Below are positions 1 through 13,028 of a DNA stretch of 64,000 bases, in pieces (within the stretch, counting starts at the first letter, position 1; each line of letters opens with the position of its first letter). A model generated the notes under the pieces. That model saw only the letters and a list, made by a program, of their open reading frames with translations. It was not told where the DNA came from and made no database searches. This stretch comes from Lantana camara (Eukaryota; Streptophyta; Magnoliopsida; Lamiales; Verbenaceae), in NCBI GenBank assembly GCA_037501455.1, contig CM074857.1, positions 100,597,501 through 100,661,500 of the forward strand. The letters are read 5' to 3'. The translations under genes and the position numbers were made by a program.

Positions 1-36
1 TTTGGTGAATATTCATTTGGTTATTTTGATCTGTAG

Positions 37-1796
37 ATGGGAAATAAGGAGGCAATTGAGAAGGAACGAGCTCGGCTGTGAGTAGTTTCCAACTCCAGCT
101 TATCTCCTTTACGTTTTCTTGCAATTTCGTCTTTAGGCTTAAACAAGAACTGCATTTGTTTAAATGTGTGATATTTAGGACAGTAAAGATGAGATGAATA
201 GGGGATATTTTGCTGACGTGTCGGAATTGAAGCAACATGGTGGGAAGGTATGCTTGTGTTCTATATTTATTGGATTCAGGCTTTGATGACAGTTGATAGT
301 TTAATATACATTTATATTTTTTTCATAAAAGAAAAAAGGAAGGAAAAGTATTTGGATTTAAGTTTATGTAAAGAATTCGAGTGTCGTAATATGCAGATTG
401 CTATGGCAAATAAGATTGTAATTCCAGAAATGGTGGCAGTGAAGTTTCCTACATTTGAAGTGAACAACTCTGACGGTTCCACCCTCAAGCTACCTATTGC
501 CTCTGATGGGGTCAAAGCAGATAGCCCCAAGGCGTCTTTAATGTGTTTGTCGTTTCGGGCAAGCTCACAGGTTAAATTTGTAGAGTATTGTTTTTTGTTA
601 TCTCCCCTTCTTGGTGGAATTTAGTTATATTTCTTTTATTTCTAGAATTAAAATTGTAATCTTGAATTTTTCTTTTTTAGGCAATTTTTCCTTGAAATTA
701 ATACTAATAGAGTGCTTCGGAGAAACTGTTTCATTTTTGTTGCATGAAAATTTTGGTGGCACGTTGAACCCCTTAAAGCTAGTTTAACGCATTCATACCA
801 GAAGAGGACGGTCTTATATTTGAGTGTTGAAGTGAATGCTATATCTGAAAATGGACTTATATTCTCCTGTTGCTGTCTGACTTGAGAAAGTGCATAGTAA
901 AAGAGAACTGACTTGCTATAAGAAAGGTTTATTATACGATTTTGATTAGTTAGGAATAGCTGAGCTTTTAAAAGTTCAATTCTTATCTTTTGTTAACTGG
1001 GGATGAGTCGAACAAGCTTCACTATTATTTGCATGGGGGTTTCTTCACAAACATAATCTTTTTCCCAAGTTCCTTGAGATTCATTGCGGCTTGTTTGAAG
1101 TTCTTTACATTAAGTTTATCTGTATTTCTGACAGCCTATGGTTGATTCGTGGAGCTCGCCATTCCTTAAAGCTTTTGGTCATTCCAGTGATGTGCGGTTA
1201 TATGAGGTATTGCTTTTTAGTTCTCCAACGGGTTAGAGTTTAAACTTTTCTCTAATTAGCCTTATATTTACCTCCATTCCTCATCCCTTTTAATGGGGCT
1301 GTAAGTTAATTCATGAAAAAGTGCCAGCTTTGTGCTTTTTGGCTTTTATTTCAGGCAGGTGTGTCGAGAATGATCCTTTTCTGATAATTTATCTGGTATA
1401 GGTATCCTTTATAGATTCGTGGTTACTGAGTCGCAGTCCTATAAAGAAGTTACTTCTTAAGATCATGAGGAAACCCAAGCCTGAGGAAAAGCAAGCTATC
1501 CTGCAGAAGCAGATTCTTTATTCTTTTGGCGACCATTATTACTTCAGAAAGGAGCTCAAAATACTGAATCTTCTAACAGGGTATCAATCTCGTTATTTGG
1601 CTTCTCGTTTTCAGAGCTCTTATCAGCTTCTCTTGGTGATTGAGATTATTATTTGAAACTCAGGTACATTTTCTTACTCGACAAACATGGTAGAATACGA
1701 TGGCAAGGTTTTGGACTGGCCACAGAAGACGAGTTGTCCTCGCTTCTGTCCTGCACCTCTCTATTGCTGGAAGAGAAACAAGGTATAAAGAAATAA
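37..1796 (+). CDS. ATP10: Mitochondrial ATPase complex assembly factor ATP10 (3' part; 5' exons outside window)
   Basis: Six exons can be joined in one frame: 37-77, 184-247, 397-570, 1135-1206, 1402-1580 and 1664-1796 (TAA), giving 221 codons. The translation has the ATP10 family features: a KDEMNRGYF segment, KIAMANKIVIPEMVAVKFP, VSFIDSWLL, and the C-terminal block FLLDKHGRIRWQGFGLATEDE followed by a short charged tail. ATP10 proteins act in the mitochondrial matrix or inner membrane and help assemble the Fo sector (Atp6) of ATP synthase. The ATG at 37 follows an acceptor AG, so it is an internal methionine; upstream exons with the transit peptide must lie left of the window. All seen junctions are GT-AG. 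No premature stop is seen, so the gene looks functional. The neighbour downstream on the same strand is an aspartic protease. Confidence 0.88.
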
Positions 1797-2773
1797 CCGG
1801 AATCATCAAAAAGTCAACAGTTGTGGTCTCTTGTTGGAATAATTGTGGTCTCGGAAACCTTGTAAGACATGATAATCTCAATTCCCAGAAGGATTCTTGA
1901 GGGTTTTGTTCGGAAACTCATGCCATGTTTCAATTTTTGGCTTTCTTGATAGTGAACTCTGTCGATAAGTTCCATTTCTGACAGGCCCTTTCATCATAAA
2001 TTTATTTATTTATTGCATTTTTTAAGGCTTTTTAAGCCATAACAGAATTCATATTTTTTTTTTTTTTTGGTCAGGATAACAGAATTCATATTGTGATCGA
2101 ATATTTTGAAGTTTTTCCTTTCATCCGAATTAATAACTATGGGGAAGTGACAAGAACTATAGTCGGTTCCAAGTTTACCAGTATCATTATGTTCAAATGC
2201 AAGAAACGGGAAAAGAAAAAACCAAGAAAGGAATTCGTAACACTAGGAAATCCCAGTTTTCTTTCCGACATTAATTAAGTGAAAAGGTTGAAATAATTGA
2301 CTATTTCAGTAGCTCAAAAGGTTAATATCTTTTCTCAAATAGAATGTTGAATATTTTTCCAACTAACAATTCTTAAATTTGTTCAAACTAATTCTTATGT
2401 TATTTTGATTTGGAGGTTCATTTTTAAGAAATATAAATAAATAAATACTAGTTGAACTTAATAACTAAAAGGGAAGCTAAAATAGGAAAAAATACGGTAA
2501 AAAAGGTAGGCAAGTAAATGCAAGTCCTCAAAAATTTAGCGGTCATGTTGAATGTTGATTCATTTGAGGCATGCAAGTTACAACTTACACGTAAATGTCT
2601 GTCTTTGTACATAAAATTATAAATATAATCCAACTCCCTTCATCGCCTCTTGTCTCTGTCTCTCTCCCTCTTTCTCTCTCTCTCTCTCTCTCAAAATTCA
2701 AGCTCATATATGCATTGCACATGAATATATAATTATACAAACAGATATATATATATTCCTGTGCGTGCGTGTG
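1797..2773. other. Intergenic spacer between ATP10 and the aspartic protease, with a (TC)n tract
   Basis: No gene is recognised here. The left part is the ATP10 3' flank, including a T-run near 2055. A pyrimidine-rich stretch at about 2647-2692 ends in an uninterrupted (TC)n microsatellite at 2673-2692. It lies about 170 bp upstream of the protease ATG, a typical position for plant promoter or leader CT tracts. Confidence 0.6.
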
Positions 2774-2782
2774 TATATATAT
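2774..2782 (+). promoter_or_regulatory. Candidate TATA element of the aspartic protease gene
   Basis: A TATATATAT run lies 78 bp upstream of the ATG at 2860, compatible with a short leader. Other AT-rich runs lie nearby (2745-2755), so the assignment is tentative. Confidence 0.35.
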
Positions 2783-2859
2783 TCGTATTGATCGTATTGC
2801 TTTGAGTATAAGGAAGGAAGGGCAGAAAAGAAAGAGGGTGGTAATTGTCGGGAGAAAAC

Positions 2860-5014
2860 ATGCCGCCCTCTACAATTCTGGTGGCGGCGGTGGTGGTGCT
2901 TTGGACGGTGATGGTTGGTGTTGATGGGAATGCGGTGACGCTGCCTCTGGAGAGGGCCAATGACGACGGAATGGGGCTGAGCCACATCCTCCACCGCGAC
3001 CGAATTAGACACGCTAGATTGTTGCAACAAAATTATTCCGGCGTTGTTGATTTTCCTCTCCAAGGACTCTGGGATCCTCTGGTCGTTGGGTACGAATCCA
3101 TATTTTCATTTTCTGATTATGTGTCTGCGATTATATATATGATTCATTCTCTTTGATTGTTTATTCAGGCTATACTATACCAAAATTCAATTGGGAACGC
3201 CACCAAAAGAATTCCATGTACAGATAGATACTGGAAGCGATGGCCTATGGGTCGGCTGCGATGGCTGTCAAGGTTGCCCAACATCGTCTGGACTCCAAGT
3301 ATGTATATATGAACGTTCATATGTTTACCTAGGCTTCTAAAAAGATTAAGGTAGCTGATTTTGGCTTTTCGAAAAAACAGTTAAAGCCCCAGTTTTTTAA
3401 GACTTCAAGCTCGTCCACGGCTTCAATCATCTCATGTTCTGATGAAAGGTGTTTTGCAAGTGCACAAACTACTGCTTCTGGCTGTAATAAGGACAATAGA
3501 TGCGGATACCAATATAAGTACGGTGATGGGAGTATGACGACGGGGTATTATGTGTCGGATGTCATTAATCTCAATAAGAGTTCGTCACAGGTTTTTTTCG
3601 GGTGAGTTCCCGTGCCGTGCATTAGTAAAATTACTTACTTGATGCAAATATAATACTGATACATATATATATATATTGCAGCTGTAGCACATTACAGAAT
3701 GGGAACCTAGTGAAATCAGAGAGGGCACTTGATGGTATACTTGGTCTTGGGCAGCAGTCATTATCTGTGATCATGCAGCTTGCTTCAAAGGGTGCAGTCC
3801 CCAAATCATTTTCTCATTGCTTGAAAGGAGACAACGGCGGTGGTGGTATATTGGTGCTCGGCAAGATTGAAGCGCCAAATATGGTTTACACTTCCCTTCT
3901 TCAGGACACATATGTGTATGTAATTTTCCATCTTCATTAATACTCAATTTGATATCTCATCTCATGCATTCATCGTCTATTTCATTTCCAGGAATCATTA
4001 CAATGTAGAACTACAGGGTATTTCTGTCAACGGAAAGAAATTAGACATTGATCCATTAGTTTTTGCTACATCAATGAACCGAGGAACCATAATTGACTCA
4101 GGAACCACATTGAGTTACCTTGTAGAAGAAGCTTATGATCCTCTTCTTGAAACAGTAAGTCGACTCTCATGCTCACTCATCTTCCTATCGAATTTTATAC
4201 ATATCTTACATTTTTCTCTCCGTCTGCAGATTTCAAAATCCATACCAAAATCTGTACGCTCTTACGATTTCAGGGGCAGGCCATGCTTTTATACTTCAGC
4301 AAGGTTGGTTTTCATTTATTATGTTACTTAAATCTGGTTTACAGCATCTTCTTTCCGTCCTAATTCATTATTTCATCTCCAGTATCTCAGAAACTTTCCC
4401 TGCAATTAGCTTTAGCTTTGCGGATAATGCACAATTGAAGGCTGGCCCGAAAGATTATCTTTTGTTGGAAGATTCTAGGGTAAGTATCCAAATATTATCT
4501 TTAATCTTGTTATGAAAGCAGCTTTCTTGATGTTTCTGCTTATGTAGGGTGATGATAAATTGTGGTGCCTGACAATCCAGAAGAGTGCAACCGGCGGAAC
4601 AATTTTAGGAGGTATAACGAAAATTCATTTAAGTTTAGTTCTTAGGCGCATGGATATTAATCATTCTCTGCATTTCAGACAACTTTCAGAAGGATAAGGC
4701 TGTGGTCTTTGATTTGGCTGCTCAGAAGGTTGGATGGGCGGATTACGACTGTAAGCATCACTATTACTAACTTGTTACCTCGACAATATTCGTCTTATCT
4801 TTTCCTTACGATATCCTTTCTTTTAGGTTCAACGCCGGTCAATGTCTCTACAGCTGATAGTCCAGGAAAACCAGGTAAGACTCAAACAATTTGGGATGAG
4901 GCACAAAAGAACAAAAACGAAGCATCAGGACTTGGACTTTACAAGCTTATACCGAACACAGTGATGGCATTCTTCTTGTATGTAGCATTCTTTGATCTCC
5001 GTCTATTTTTGTGA
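2860..5014 (+). CDS. A1-family (pepsin-like) aspartic protease, membrane-anchored plant type
   Basis: Ten exons join cleanly: 2860-3089, 3169-3298, 3381-3601, 3682-3915, 3992-4154, 4230-4303, 4383-4479, 4548-4611, 4679-4750 and 4827-5014, giving 490 residues. The N-terminus is a signal peptide (hydrophobic [14 protein letters not shown]). A short pro-region contains [16 protein letters not shown]. The first catalytic motif is [11 protein letters not shown] and the second is DSGTTLSYL, both intact. A cysteine-rich flap-side region (GCDGCQGCP) is typical of plant A1B proteases. The protein ends in a hydrophobic tail ([11 protein letters not shown]), which suggests a membrane or GPI anchor at the cell surface or secretory route. 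The start is the ATG at 2860; an upstream in-frame TTG is not used. Substrate is unknown. From memory this matches the Arabidopsis At1g08210/At5g22850 subgroup. Confidence 0.9.
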
Positions 5015-6199
5015 TGGAGATAAGCATATATATAAACAACCTCTTCTTTTCTTTTCTTCTTTTTCTGTAAAGTATTGTTGTTTAGTTGGTCTTTGATTAT
5101 GACGACCATCCAGGGTGAATTATGTGTTACTTGGGTAGCAGAATTTTAGGTTAAGACCGTTGTTGGTCAGCCTAGAATTGCTGCCTACATGAAATTCATA
5201 TAGGAATAGCACGTCTATTTTTTTTTTTATACATTGTTGTAGTGTACTTCATAAACGTTATACGGCTTCTCTTAGGAAATATTACACTATTAAATGACCA
5301 TTATGTCTGGATTGTTGCTTATGTTTGTATGGCCTATAGTTAATTGGTACAACTTTGTTTCGCCTTAGGTTTTGTGGTTCTGATTAACAAATTTATGTCG
5401 TGTTTCCTATACTTCATGTCTTCCCTTTCCCATAAGCCTATCCATTGTTAAAAGGTTTTTTTTTTTTAATAGTACCCTGAGTTAAAAAAATATTTCGTTT
5501 ACTATATATGATATTACGAAAAATATACAATATTTGGGGATTTAGTTATGTGATCCTTAAGTTTTTATACCACGTTTGTAAAAAATGAAGAATAAACAAA
5601 TATTTTACCTCTTATCTGGGGAACAAACGAAAAATTATTTGAAAATGGAAAGCAAAAACAAAATTGAATACCCACCTGGGGATTTTTCCTATTGTTAAAA
5701 TAATTGCTATACATTAAAAAAAATTAATATATCAAATGGTTCGAATCTGAGGAAACAATTAAATATATATATATAATGCGATCTTAGATTTGTTAACCAC
5801 CCGCTTGTTTATACAGGATCATTTCATATTGAAAACAGTTAAGCTAACTGCAACCCCGCAAAGAAAAACAGTTAAGCTAACTGCAACCCCGCAAAGAAAA
5901 ACAGTTAGCTAACCGATGAACAAAATACATGACAGCCAGAAAATTAGTGAGAGAAAAAATCAATCAAAGACGAATGTTTTGGACATTGATGTAAGATAAG
6001 AGCGGCATCCCACAGTGTGTATTGCTTAACATGAAAGCGCTGAATTGGTCAACTTACTAATCAGCGCAGGGAAATTGATGCATGACTAGACAGCAAAAGG
6101 GTATAGTTTAGGCAAAACAGAGTACTAGAACCTCTCTCGACATCGAGACAAAATGATCTATACAAAAGATATTGGCAGATGTATCAAACTCAAAAAGAA
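5015..6199. other. Spacer between convergent protease and AGO5 3' ends
   Basis: No gene is seen. The left part is the protease 3' UTR and flank. The middle is AT-rich. The right end (about 6100-6199) is the AGO5 3' UTR region; related sequence recurs at 59500-59540. Confidence 0.55.
5832..5914. repeat. 34-bp direct tandem repeat, about 2.4 copies
   Basis: A unit containing AACAGTTAAGCTAACTGCAA and CCCCGCAAAGA occurs twice back to back, with a third partial copy ending in GTTAGCTAACCG. The two full copies look identical, which suggests a recent duplication. It lies about 290 bp beyond the AGO5 stop codon. Confidence 0.85.
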
Positions 6200-9100
6200 T
6201 CAGCAGTAGAACATGACGTCCTTCACATTCTCCTTGATCACGGGCAGTGGTCGCACCTCTCTGTTCCTGTCGCGCGTGGACTGACCAGCACCCCCTGAAG
6301 TTGATCCACTGTCTGACAAATCAGCCCCTTCAATGTAGTAACGAGCACGAAATGCAGCTAGATGGGCGTAGTAGGCGGGTGGCACTGCATAAACATATCA
6401 AAATTTCACCAGCTCAGCATAGATTTAAAGATTTAGACCAAACAATGTGAAATCTGGAAGCGCACCCAAGTGAAAACTTACCAATAGAAACCGAGCGAGT
6501 ACACCTAGCATACCTGGAAAAACCTCAAAACTTAAGAACTGCCTTTTGTGGGATCAAGTCAAATCAAGATTTTCCAACTAGTCCAGAAACTTACGTGTAA
6601 CACAAGCTGTTGGTCAACATCTGCAAACCATCTGCAGTAAATTGATTCTCATCATACAGCACATGGTAATGTGTTGGGCGGCTAGTTCCCTGTTCGAAAC
6701 CAGAAAATGAGCCATCTTATCAACCATTCCATTAGACCACTAAAAAGATCACCAATCATGTTACAAGTTTTACCTTGATCCCGGCATGACTACACAGGTA
6801 GAAGTCAAACTCATTGGGGTGGCATATCTTGGTATCAACCACAGTACCTGATCAAATAGGTACTACCATGTTATATACAAGAAAAGAGAACCGGAAAAAC
6901 CAACAAAAGAAATCAGAAACTTGAATTTATACCTGGCAGAATGTTACCACTCCTGTCGGTCGTTCTCCGATCTCCATGATTAGCTGCAAAGAGCCGTGTG
7001 TGGTGTCGCTTTTGCACAACCACAAAAGTGACTCTAGGAAGATAATTTTCCTCTAGAGACACACAAGCCTAAACATGATCATATATTCCATGTCAGCAAC
7101 AAAAATACAAACTCCCTACTTAAAATATAACAGAAACACCAAAAATCTTAGAAGAAGCACACCTTCCTGATTGCGTCCATTTCATGCAGAAGAACTTGGT
7201 TGAACTGTCCTTCGCTGACACCATCCCTGCCATTATAAAACCAATAGTTATAAAGTCAATAGTTACATGCCAGCTACCGAAGCAAATGAAAACATTAGCG
7301 AATTAACCTGTAGAATATAATTCTGTGAGGCTTCTGCTTCGTAGACTTGTAGAAGGCCATCAAATGTTCCCTGAAACACAAAACATAATTATGATAAAAA
7401 CACAAATCCTATAGTTAAAAAACTAAATAAAAAACTGACCTGATCATGCCTCCGTGAACAATGCCCATTTTAGCATCTTGTCTCCTGTTATATAGATCCT
7501 GGATCATCTCTTCCCTGTGGGCCTGTGCAGAAACCAGTCCTCTGTATTTTGTCACTTCAGGCCAATCCATTGAAGCCACCACCTGCAAATACAGATAGAA
7601 CATCGTTCCTCAGAACTTGAAGGTAGAAAAATAATTGTAATGGAGGAGGTTTTGCATACTGCGGCAATTGAAGGGCTGGAATCCTCTCCAGGTGCAGGAT
7701 GAGTGACATCAGCACCAAAAATGATTGTAGGACGGTCGCTCAAGTAAGGCATTCTTTTAGACACAGCCAGTTCCAGGACGGTATTTCTCCCTCCAACCTG
7801 GTGAAAACCATAAAAAACATAAAAAGGGAGCAAGGAATTGAGTCGATCTTCAACACCATAAAAGAAAAGGGGAATTAAAATGCTGAACAAGCAAGATAAC
7901 TTTTAATAAACCTTGACATTTATCTTCAATGCCACATTCTCCATATATTGTTTATTATACTTCATAACCTGCTTTGGTTGACAGCATTGTGAAACAATTC
8001 CCAATTCCGTTTCACATACCCGCTTGATCTTCCCTGTAAATCAGAAGAAAAATATTGCAGATAATCTCATCAACTTTCTATTTTAGGTTCAAGACACAAA
8101 GAGGCTGTACTGACCATATGACCCACTGAAATCAGGTAAAATAACAATTAACAACTGGAGTTTTTTCGCTCCACACAGTGCATCAACATCCATTAGGGCC
8201 TTCTCAATCTGGCCAGAATGGGCTGTGCGAATAGGAACTAAAGGCCTTGGGTTAAATTCCTAAAGACAAACAAAAGATATAATCAGATCATTTGACACTT
8301 TGTGAGGGAACAGACAGTAAAATATGCAAATCAATACATACCATCCCTTTACTGCAGCACATATTGATCAATTCATTGCAGAATCTATTGACATCAATAT
8401 TTGAACGTGAGAAGCTAACACAAGACCAGTTTTCCACCCTTCCACCATTGACCATTTTCTGAAGAACAGAAAATATTTTAGATAATCTCAAGGAATAACA
8501 TGTATAGTCTCGTAGGTCAACATAAATTTCCACAAGTCAACACAATTTCTTGCAAGCAAGATAAACAAATTATAGCAGCTATTAGTACAAGCAAAAACCA
8601 AAATATAATTTCAGCAAAAAGAGTTCACCATATCTATCATGTTCCATTGCCCTACACTTGGCTCAATCCGAACATTTCGTCCACTCTCATGATACTTCAG
8701 CTGTAAATTCAAAATAGTAGCAGCAAGTAAGAAGCTGTGCAAAAGGGAAAATGACAACACGTGCTTGGCAGAAGTGTACCATTGGAGGCGGCAAAACCCG
8801 TGCCTCTATCGAGGTGAGTTCTAGACTAACTTGCATACCAAACTCTGTACTCACAAGTTCATCGTTGTAGTTGTTGTGTTTCACCATCTGAAGGTAAAAA
8901 TCACCCTCAGTAAAAGCAAGTAGTGCGTAAACATAGTAAAATTGACCACACAAACATTCATTGCAAAATTTTATTGAAACCAAAAGGTTATATAAATGGT
9001 ACAATCTAAATATTCATGCCTGTTTGATGCTATTTTCTCTCTGGTCTGGTCGTTGACATGTCGCTTTCAACAATGAGGTGACCTGTCTGTCATTTAGTTT

Positions 9101-11768
9101 CTTCGAATATCTTTGCCCTTCACAAATTCTGCAAAGCTGGGGAAAAAAGCATATAAAATTTTATGAATTTACAAGAAAACAATATCCAAGAGAATAACAG
9201 TTACAGAAGGAAAACATTCAATTCAACGACAAAAGAATACCTCCATGGGAAGACAGATGGGTCTGGCAGCATTTCCTGCTTGAAGAGCAGGCAAATGAGG
9301 GTACCTTAGCACAATATTGTACTGCTCCCTGAAGTACTGAGAAACAGATATCATAGCCCCAGACTCATCCCTGGGAAACCTGAATTTTTTTTTAATGAAG
9401 AATATAAATTAAACAGTAATCACAGACTTCAACCTTCAAACATTGATTAAGATATGGAACTAACTGTTACCATGAATCACAAAAACATACTTAAAGAACC
9501 AAGACATGCACAGAAAACCTTACATCAACTGATTTGTTGATTCCGTAGACAAACCAGTTATCTTGTGTCGTTTGATGTGTTTTTGATGGTTAATCTCGAC
9601 CTTGATACCTTTTAGAGTTCGCTTCAGCTGAAAACCCAAAAACAGGTCTTTTTACCATGGGGGTTGACATATATGATTGAGGGAACAATGAGACGGTAAT
9701 AAATTAAGAAAAAATCGAAAAAAAGGCTGATTCAGGATATATTCCTTAAGATAACCAATGACATAGAGCATGATACAAACAGATGTTCCAAACTCAACTC
9801 ACTCTTGGACTTGGAAACAGTACATCATTATAGAAACTGGAATTGATACATTAATGACTGGTACCTTTATGCGATCTTGGTCAGATAAAGGCCTTGTCAA
9901 ATCTCTGTTGAAGTACTTTACAACAAATTCAGACACCAAAATGGGCTCAAAAAAGCCCCTAGCTGACATATCTGCAACAAGATAATTTAACAACAGAAAT
10001 GAAGTGTATCAAATATAAGCTAAAGACTGCATGTTTTACAACCATAACAAAGCCAACTAATGAAAAATAATACGTAAATCAGAAAGCCATGCTCAGCACT
10101 ACCCAGCTAACAAATACTCTAACTAAATAAAGCACAAAGTACACATAAAGTCATACCAATATTTAAGGAGAGGCCCATCTGTGTTGGACGAAGGCTCTGG
10201 TAAAACCCTTTCCAATATTCCAAGCCATTACCGAGTTCCCCGACATCTCCCAACTTTGGAGAAAAGAAAGACCTCCCAACAACTTGATAGCTGTAAATAA
10301 AAAGTAAGGTGAGTTCACAGAATACACAACAATAACTGAGATGTTTAAAACACAACTAACACCTGTTAGATGGCTTCTCCCGAAGAACCACATCAAGAAA
10401 TTGTAGAGTTTCTTGTGGGACATCCAGTTGTCTACGTTGCAAGAACTGGAACAGCTGATGAAGGTCAGCCTTTGAAGCAAATTTTATGGAGACCTTGAAT
10501 TCTCGCTCCCTCCTGCATATAGATAACAAGACGTTTTGAGCTAAGATTACTGAATTACGTTTCCCTACACTGCAATATATCCACATAATAAGTTCTGCAT
10601 GGTTAGGAACACCTCACCCAGCTCTGCTATCACCATCAACCAGCTTGACAACAAAATCCTTTGAGGAGAAAGGCAGTGGTCCTGCTGTGTAGCAACTTTT
10701 CCTTCCATCATAAGCTAACTTCCGCTTGCCCAGATGTGATGCACGAAATGAATTAACGAGCTCGTTCATGATATCCCTGCATACTTTCTTTGAGGATACC
10801 TCCGGAGAAATAGACACCTAAATAAATAATACAAACTAAAAGTTAAATCATAGAAATGCCATTTGCACTGGTAAATAACAACAAAACAAACAATATCTAT
10901 TGGTGAATATGCATCTATTCAGAAAAACAATATGTTTGTTCTTTTACATTTAAAGAGAAGAGAAGAGAGACGGGTTTTTTTTAAATAAGAAACACTTGAA
11001 CCTTGTTAAGGACACCATTCGCACACAGAGGAGATACATCTATAAGAACACACTCAAATATTCTCATTCACAACACTAATAAAACGTAGTAGTTGGGATA
11101 TATCCACGCCAAAACATACACATTCATAAAACCGTGCACACATACGTCAAAAAACATACACATCCACAAAACAGAGCACAAATACGTCAAAAAAACATAC
11201 ACATCCATAAAACAGAGCATATACGTCAAAAAACAAACGCATGGGAAATAGCTTTGCGCACATACATTGTAGCCAAGCACACAGGGTATTTATACGGGAT
11301 AAGAAAGTGTAGCGAGTAGGAAATAATTTTTTAAACAAAACAGAGCTAATTACTTACATCATAATGATGTAGATCTCGGTCGGCCACGTTCACGAGAAAA
11401 TGATTCGCCTTCACTAAAACCTTCCTTCCCATGGATCCGAAACCCGGCCTCGCCGGATGCCTCATCGCCTTTGAAGACGCCGGCGGCAGACTCGCCGCTA
11501 CATCTTCCGATCCAGTAGATGCAGTCGCCGGTGCCTGGGATGAAGACGAAGCGCGCAAGTGAAGTTTCTCCTCCATTTCATCGCTCAATCCTTGAGCCGG
11601 AGGCGTCGGAATAGCCTGGATGGACGGAGCAGACGGCGCCGGCGTCTGCGGAACACTGACACCGCGGCCTCTACCGCGACGAGGAGCACCGCCGCGTTGC
11701 CCGCGGCCGGCGTGAGGCGACGGTTGTCCTCTCCCCCCACCACCACCGCGTCCTCCTCTTCCAGACAT
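6200..11768 (-). CDS. AGO5: ARGONAUTE 5-clade small-RNA effector, complete, 22 exons
   Basis: Exons in transcript order: 11358-11768, 10618-10817, 10363-10512, 10157-10290, 9865-9971, 9524-9627, 9241-9379, 9020-9136, 8780-8887, 8629-8700, 8342-8458, 8115-8259, 7912-8033, 7660-7797, 7440-7582, 7308-7370, 7163-7226, 6933-7068, 6774-6847, 6595-6689, 6482-6513 and 6200-6384. They sum to 951 residues. The order is a Gly/Arg-rich N-tail ([15 protein letters not shown]), the N domain, PAZ, MID and PIWI. The slicer tetrad is present: D in GADVTHP, E in [11 protein letters not shown] in [10 protein letters not shown] and H in SHAGIKGTSRP. It ends in the conserved VKDVMFYC. It binds guide small RNAs and cleaves or represses targets; in Arabidopsis AGO5 prefers 5'-C guides and acts in reproductive tissue. 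AGO5 is preferred over AGO1/AGO10 from the short N-tail and motifs such as LPPASSKA. The intron after 9020 appears to start with GC rather than GT. Confidence 0.93.
11112..11240. repeat. Minisatellite in AGO5 intron 1
   Basis: A unit of roughly 35-40 bp recurs about three times with small changes. It contains ACATACACATCCATAAAAC followed by AGAGCA and TACGTCAAAA. It lies in the 540-bp first intron, the longest of the gene, 120-250 bp downstream of the exon 1 donor in transcript sense. Confidence 0.75.
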
Positions 11769-11851
11769 TTTGGGCAAAATCTCTGATTACAAGTTATTGG
11801 AGTAACAACGGTTGTATTGTATGAGAGCGTGATATTTGGGACAGGAATATG

Positions 11852-11866
11852 GAGTGTATATATAAA
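11852..11866 (-). promoter_or_regulatory. Candidate AGO5 TATA box
   Basis: On the minus strand the sequence reads ATTTATATATACACTCC about 90 bp upstream of the ATG (11768). It is the only strong TATA-like element close to the start codon. Confidence 0.5.
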
Positions 11867-11869
11867 TGG

Positions 11870-12360
11870 CAAAAGAGCAAGCTTCTTCGGGAAGACTTCG
11901 TGGGGGGGGGACTTTTGGCAAATAAATTTCTCTACATGATCAAATACGGTTCGTGCAGTGAAATGCTAAAGCGCATTCCTCGCGTTACAACTTAAATGGG
12001 GAAGTTGAATCGTTCAAGCCAAGGTGCGTGGAAAACTGTAAGGAAACCGCTGGGAACTGCAAGAACCGCAGGGGAGGAGAACGAAAACGACAGGAATGTC
12101 AAAAGGCTGGCATGGAAATTAATCTAATTTGATTCAATTTAAATATTTGTTACATAACATAACGATGGAGGTGCATCCAAAACTGCATCTTCAACGGGCT
12201 TCGTGCCTATTACCTGCTTCTCTCTGGACTATTTTACCCCTGACTTTTAATTAAATTCCTGTGGAGTAATAAACCCTGCTTTTTTGACCACATTTCTCTT
12301 TCACTCCGTTAGCTGTCTATCTTATTAAATATTAGGTGATGTGATTCCAAGCAAAAACAG
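11870..12360. other. AGO5 upstream region
   Basis: No ORF or RNA gene is recognised. A run of G at 11902-11910 and GC-richer sequence to about 12110 give way to AT-rich DNA. This is the probable AGO5 promoter up to the start of the repeated block at 12361. Confidence 0.5.
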
Positions 12361-12397
12361 AATAGAAGCATTTTTACTTTGCAAACGCGATAACATG

Positions 12398-12933
12398 GAA
12401 TGTTTATTTTCACACTAATTTTCTCTCCACCAATGGCTATTTGAATTTCCCCACAACATATCAGACAGGACCACGCAAATTTAACTAATTAAGTTCAATG
12501 GCAACTATTAATGATGGGTTTTTATATAGAAAATAGGAAGTATCATAAAGCAATTCTTAGAATTGAAGAACATATCCTTATAGGGAAAAGGATAAAGAAT
12601 ATATGTAAACAACAATAATAAAGTATAATATACTTGTTGTGTTCACATGAGTGAATGTTTCTCAATAGTTATTTGAATGTTTCTTTTCACACTAATTTTG
12701 TTTCCACCAATAGTTATTTGAATTTCCCCAAAACATATCTGAGAGGACCACGCAAATTTAACTAATTAAGTTCAATGGCAATTATTAATGACGGATTTTT
12801 ATATAGAAAATAGGAAGTATCATAAACAATTCTTAGCATTGAAGAACATATCCTTATCGGGAAAAAGATAAAGAATATATGTAACCAACAATAATAAAGT
12901 ATAATATACTTGTTGTGTTCACATGAGTGAATA
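12398..12933. repeat. Local tandem duplication inside unit A (two units of about 258 bp)
   Basis: The sequences from 12398 and 12675 run in parallel, sharing GAATGTTT, CTTTTCACACTAATTTT, GGACCACGCAAATTTAAC and AGTATAATATACTTGTTG. Unit B at about 19800 has a single copy of this block, so this doubling came after the A/B split or was lost from B. Confidence 0.8.
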
Positions 12934-13028
12934 TGTTTTGTTTGTTTAAATATATTAATAAATTTTATTGTTATGGTACATACCGGAAATTGGTTAGCAT
13001 GAAAAGTAATAATTTATTTAGTTTGACA

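Noticed and set aside
11559..11872. ORFs overlapping AGO5 exon 1 on both strands
   Set aside because: They are alternative frames of the Gly/Arg-rich AGO5 N-terminus and its leader.
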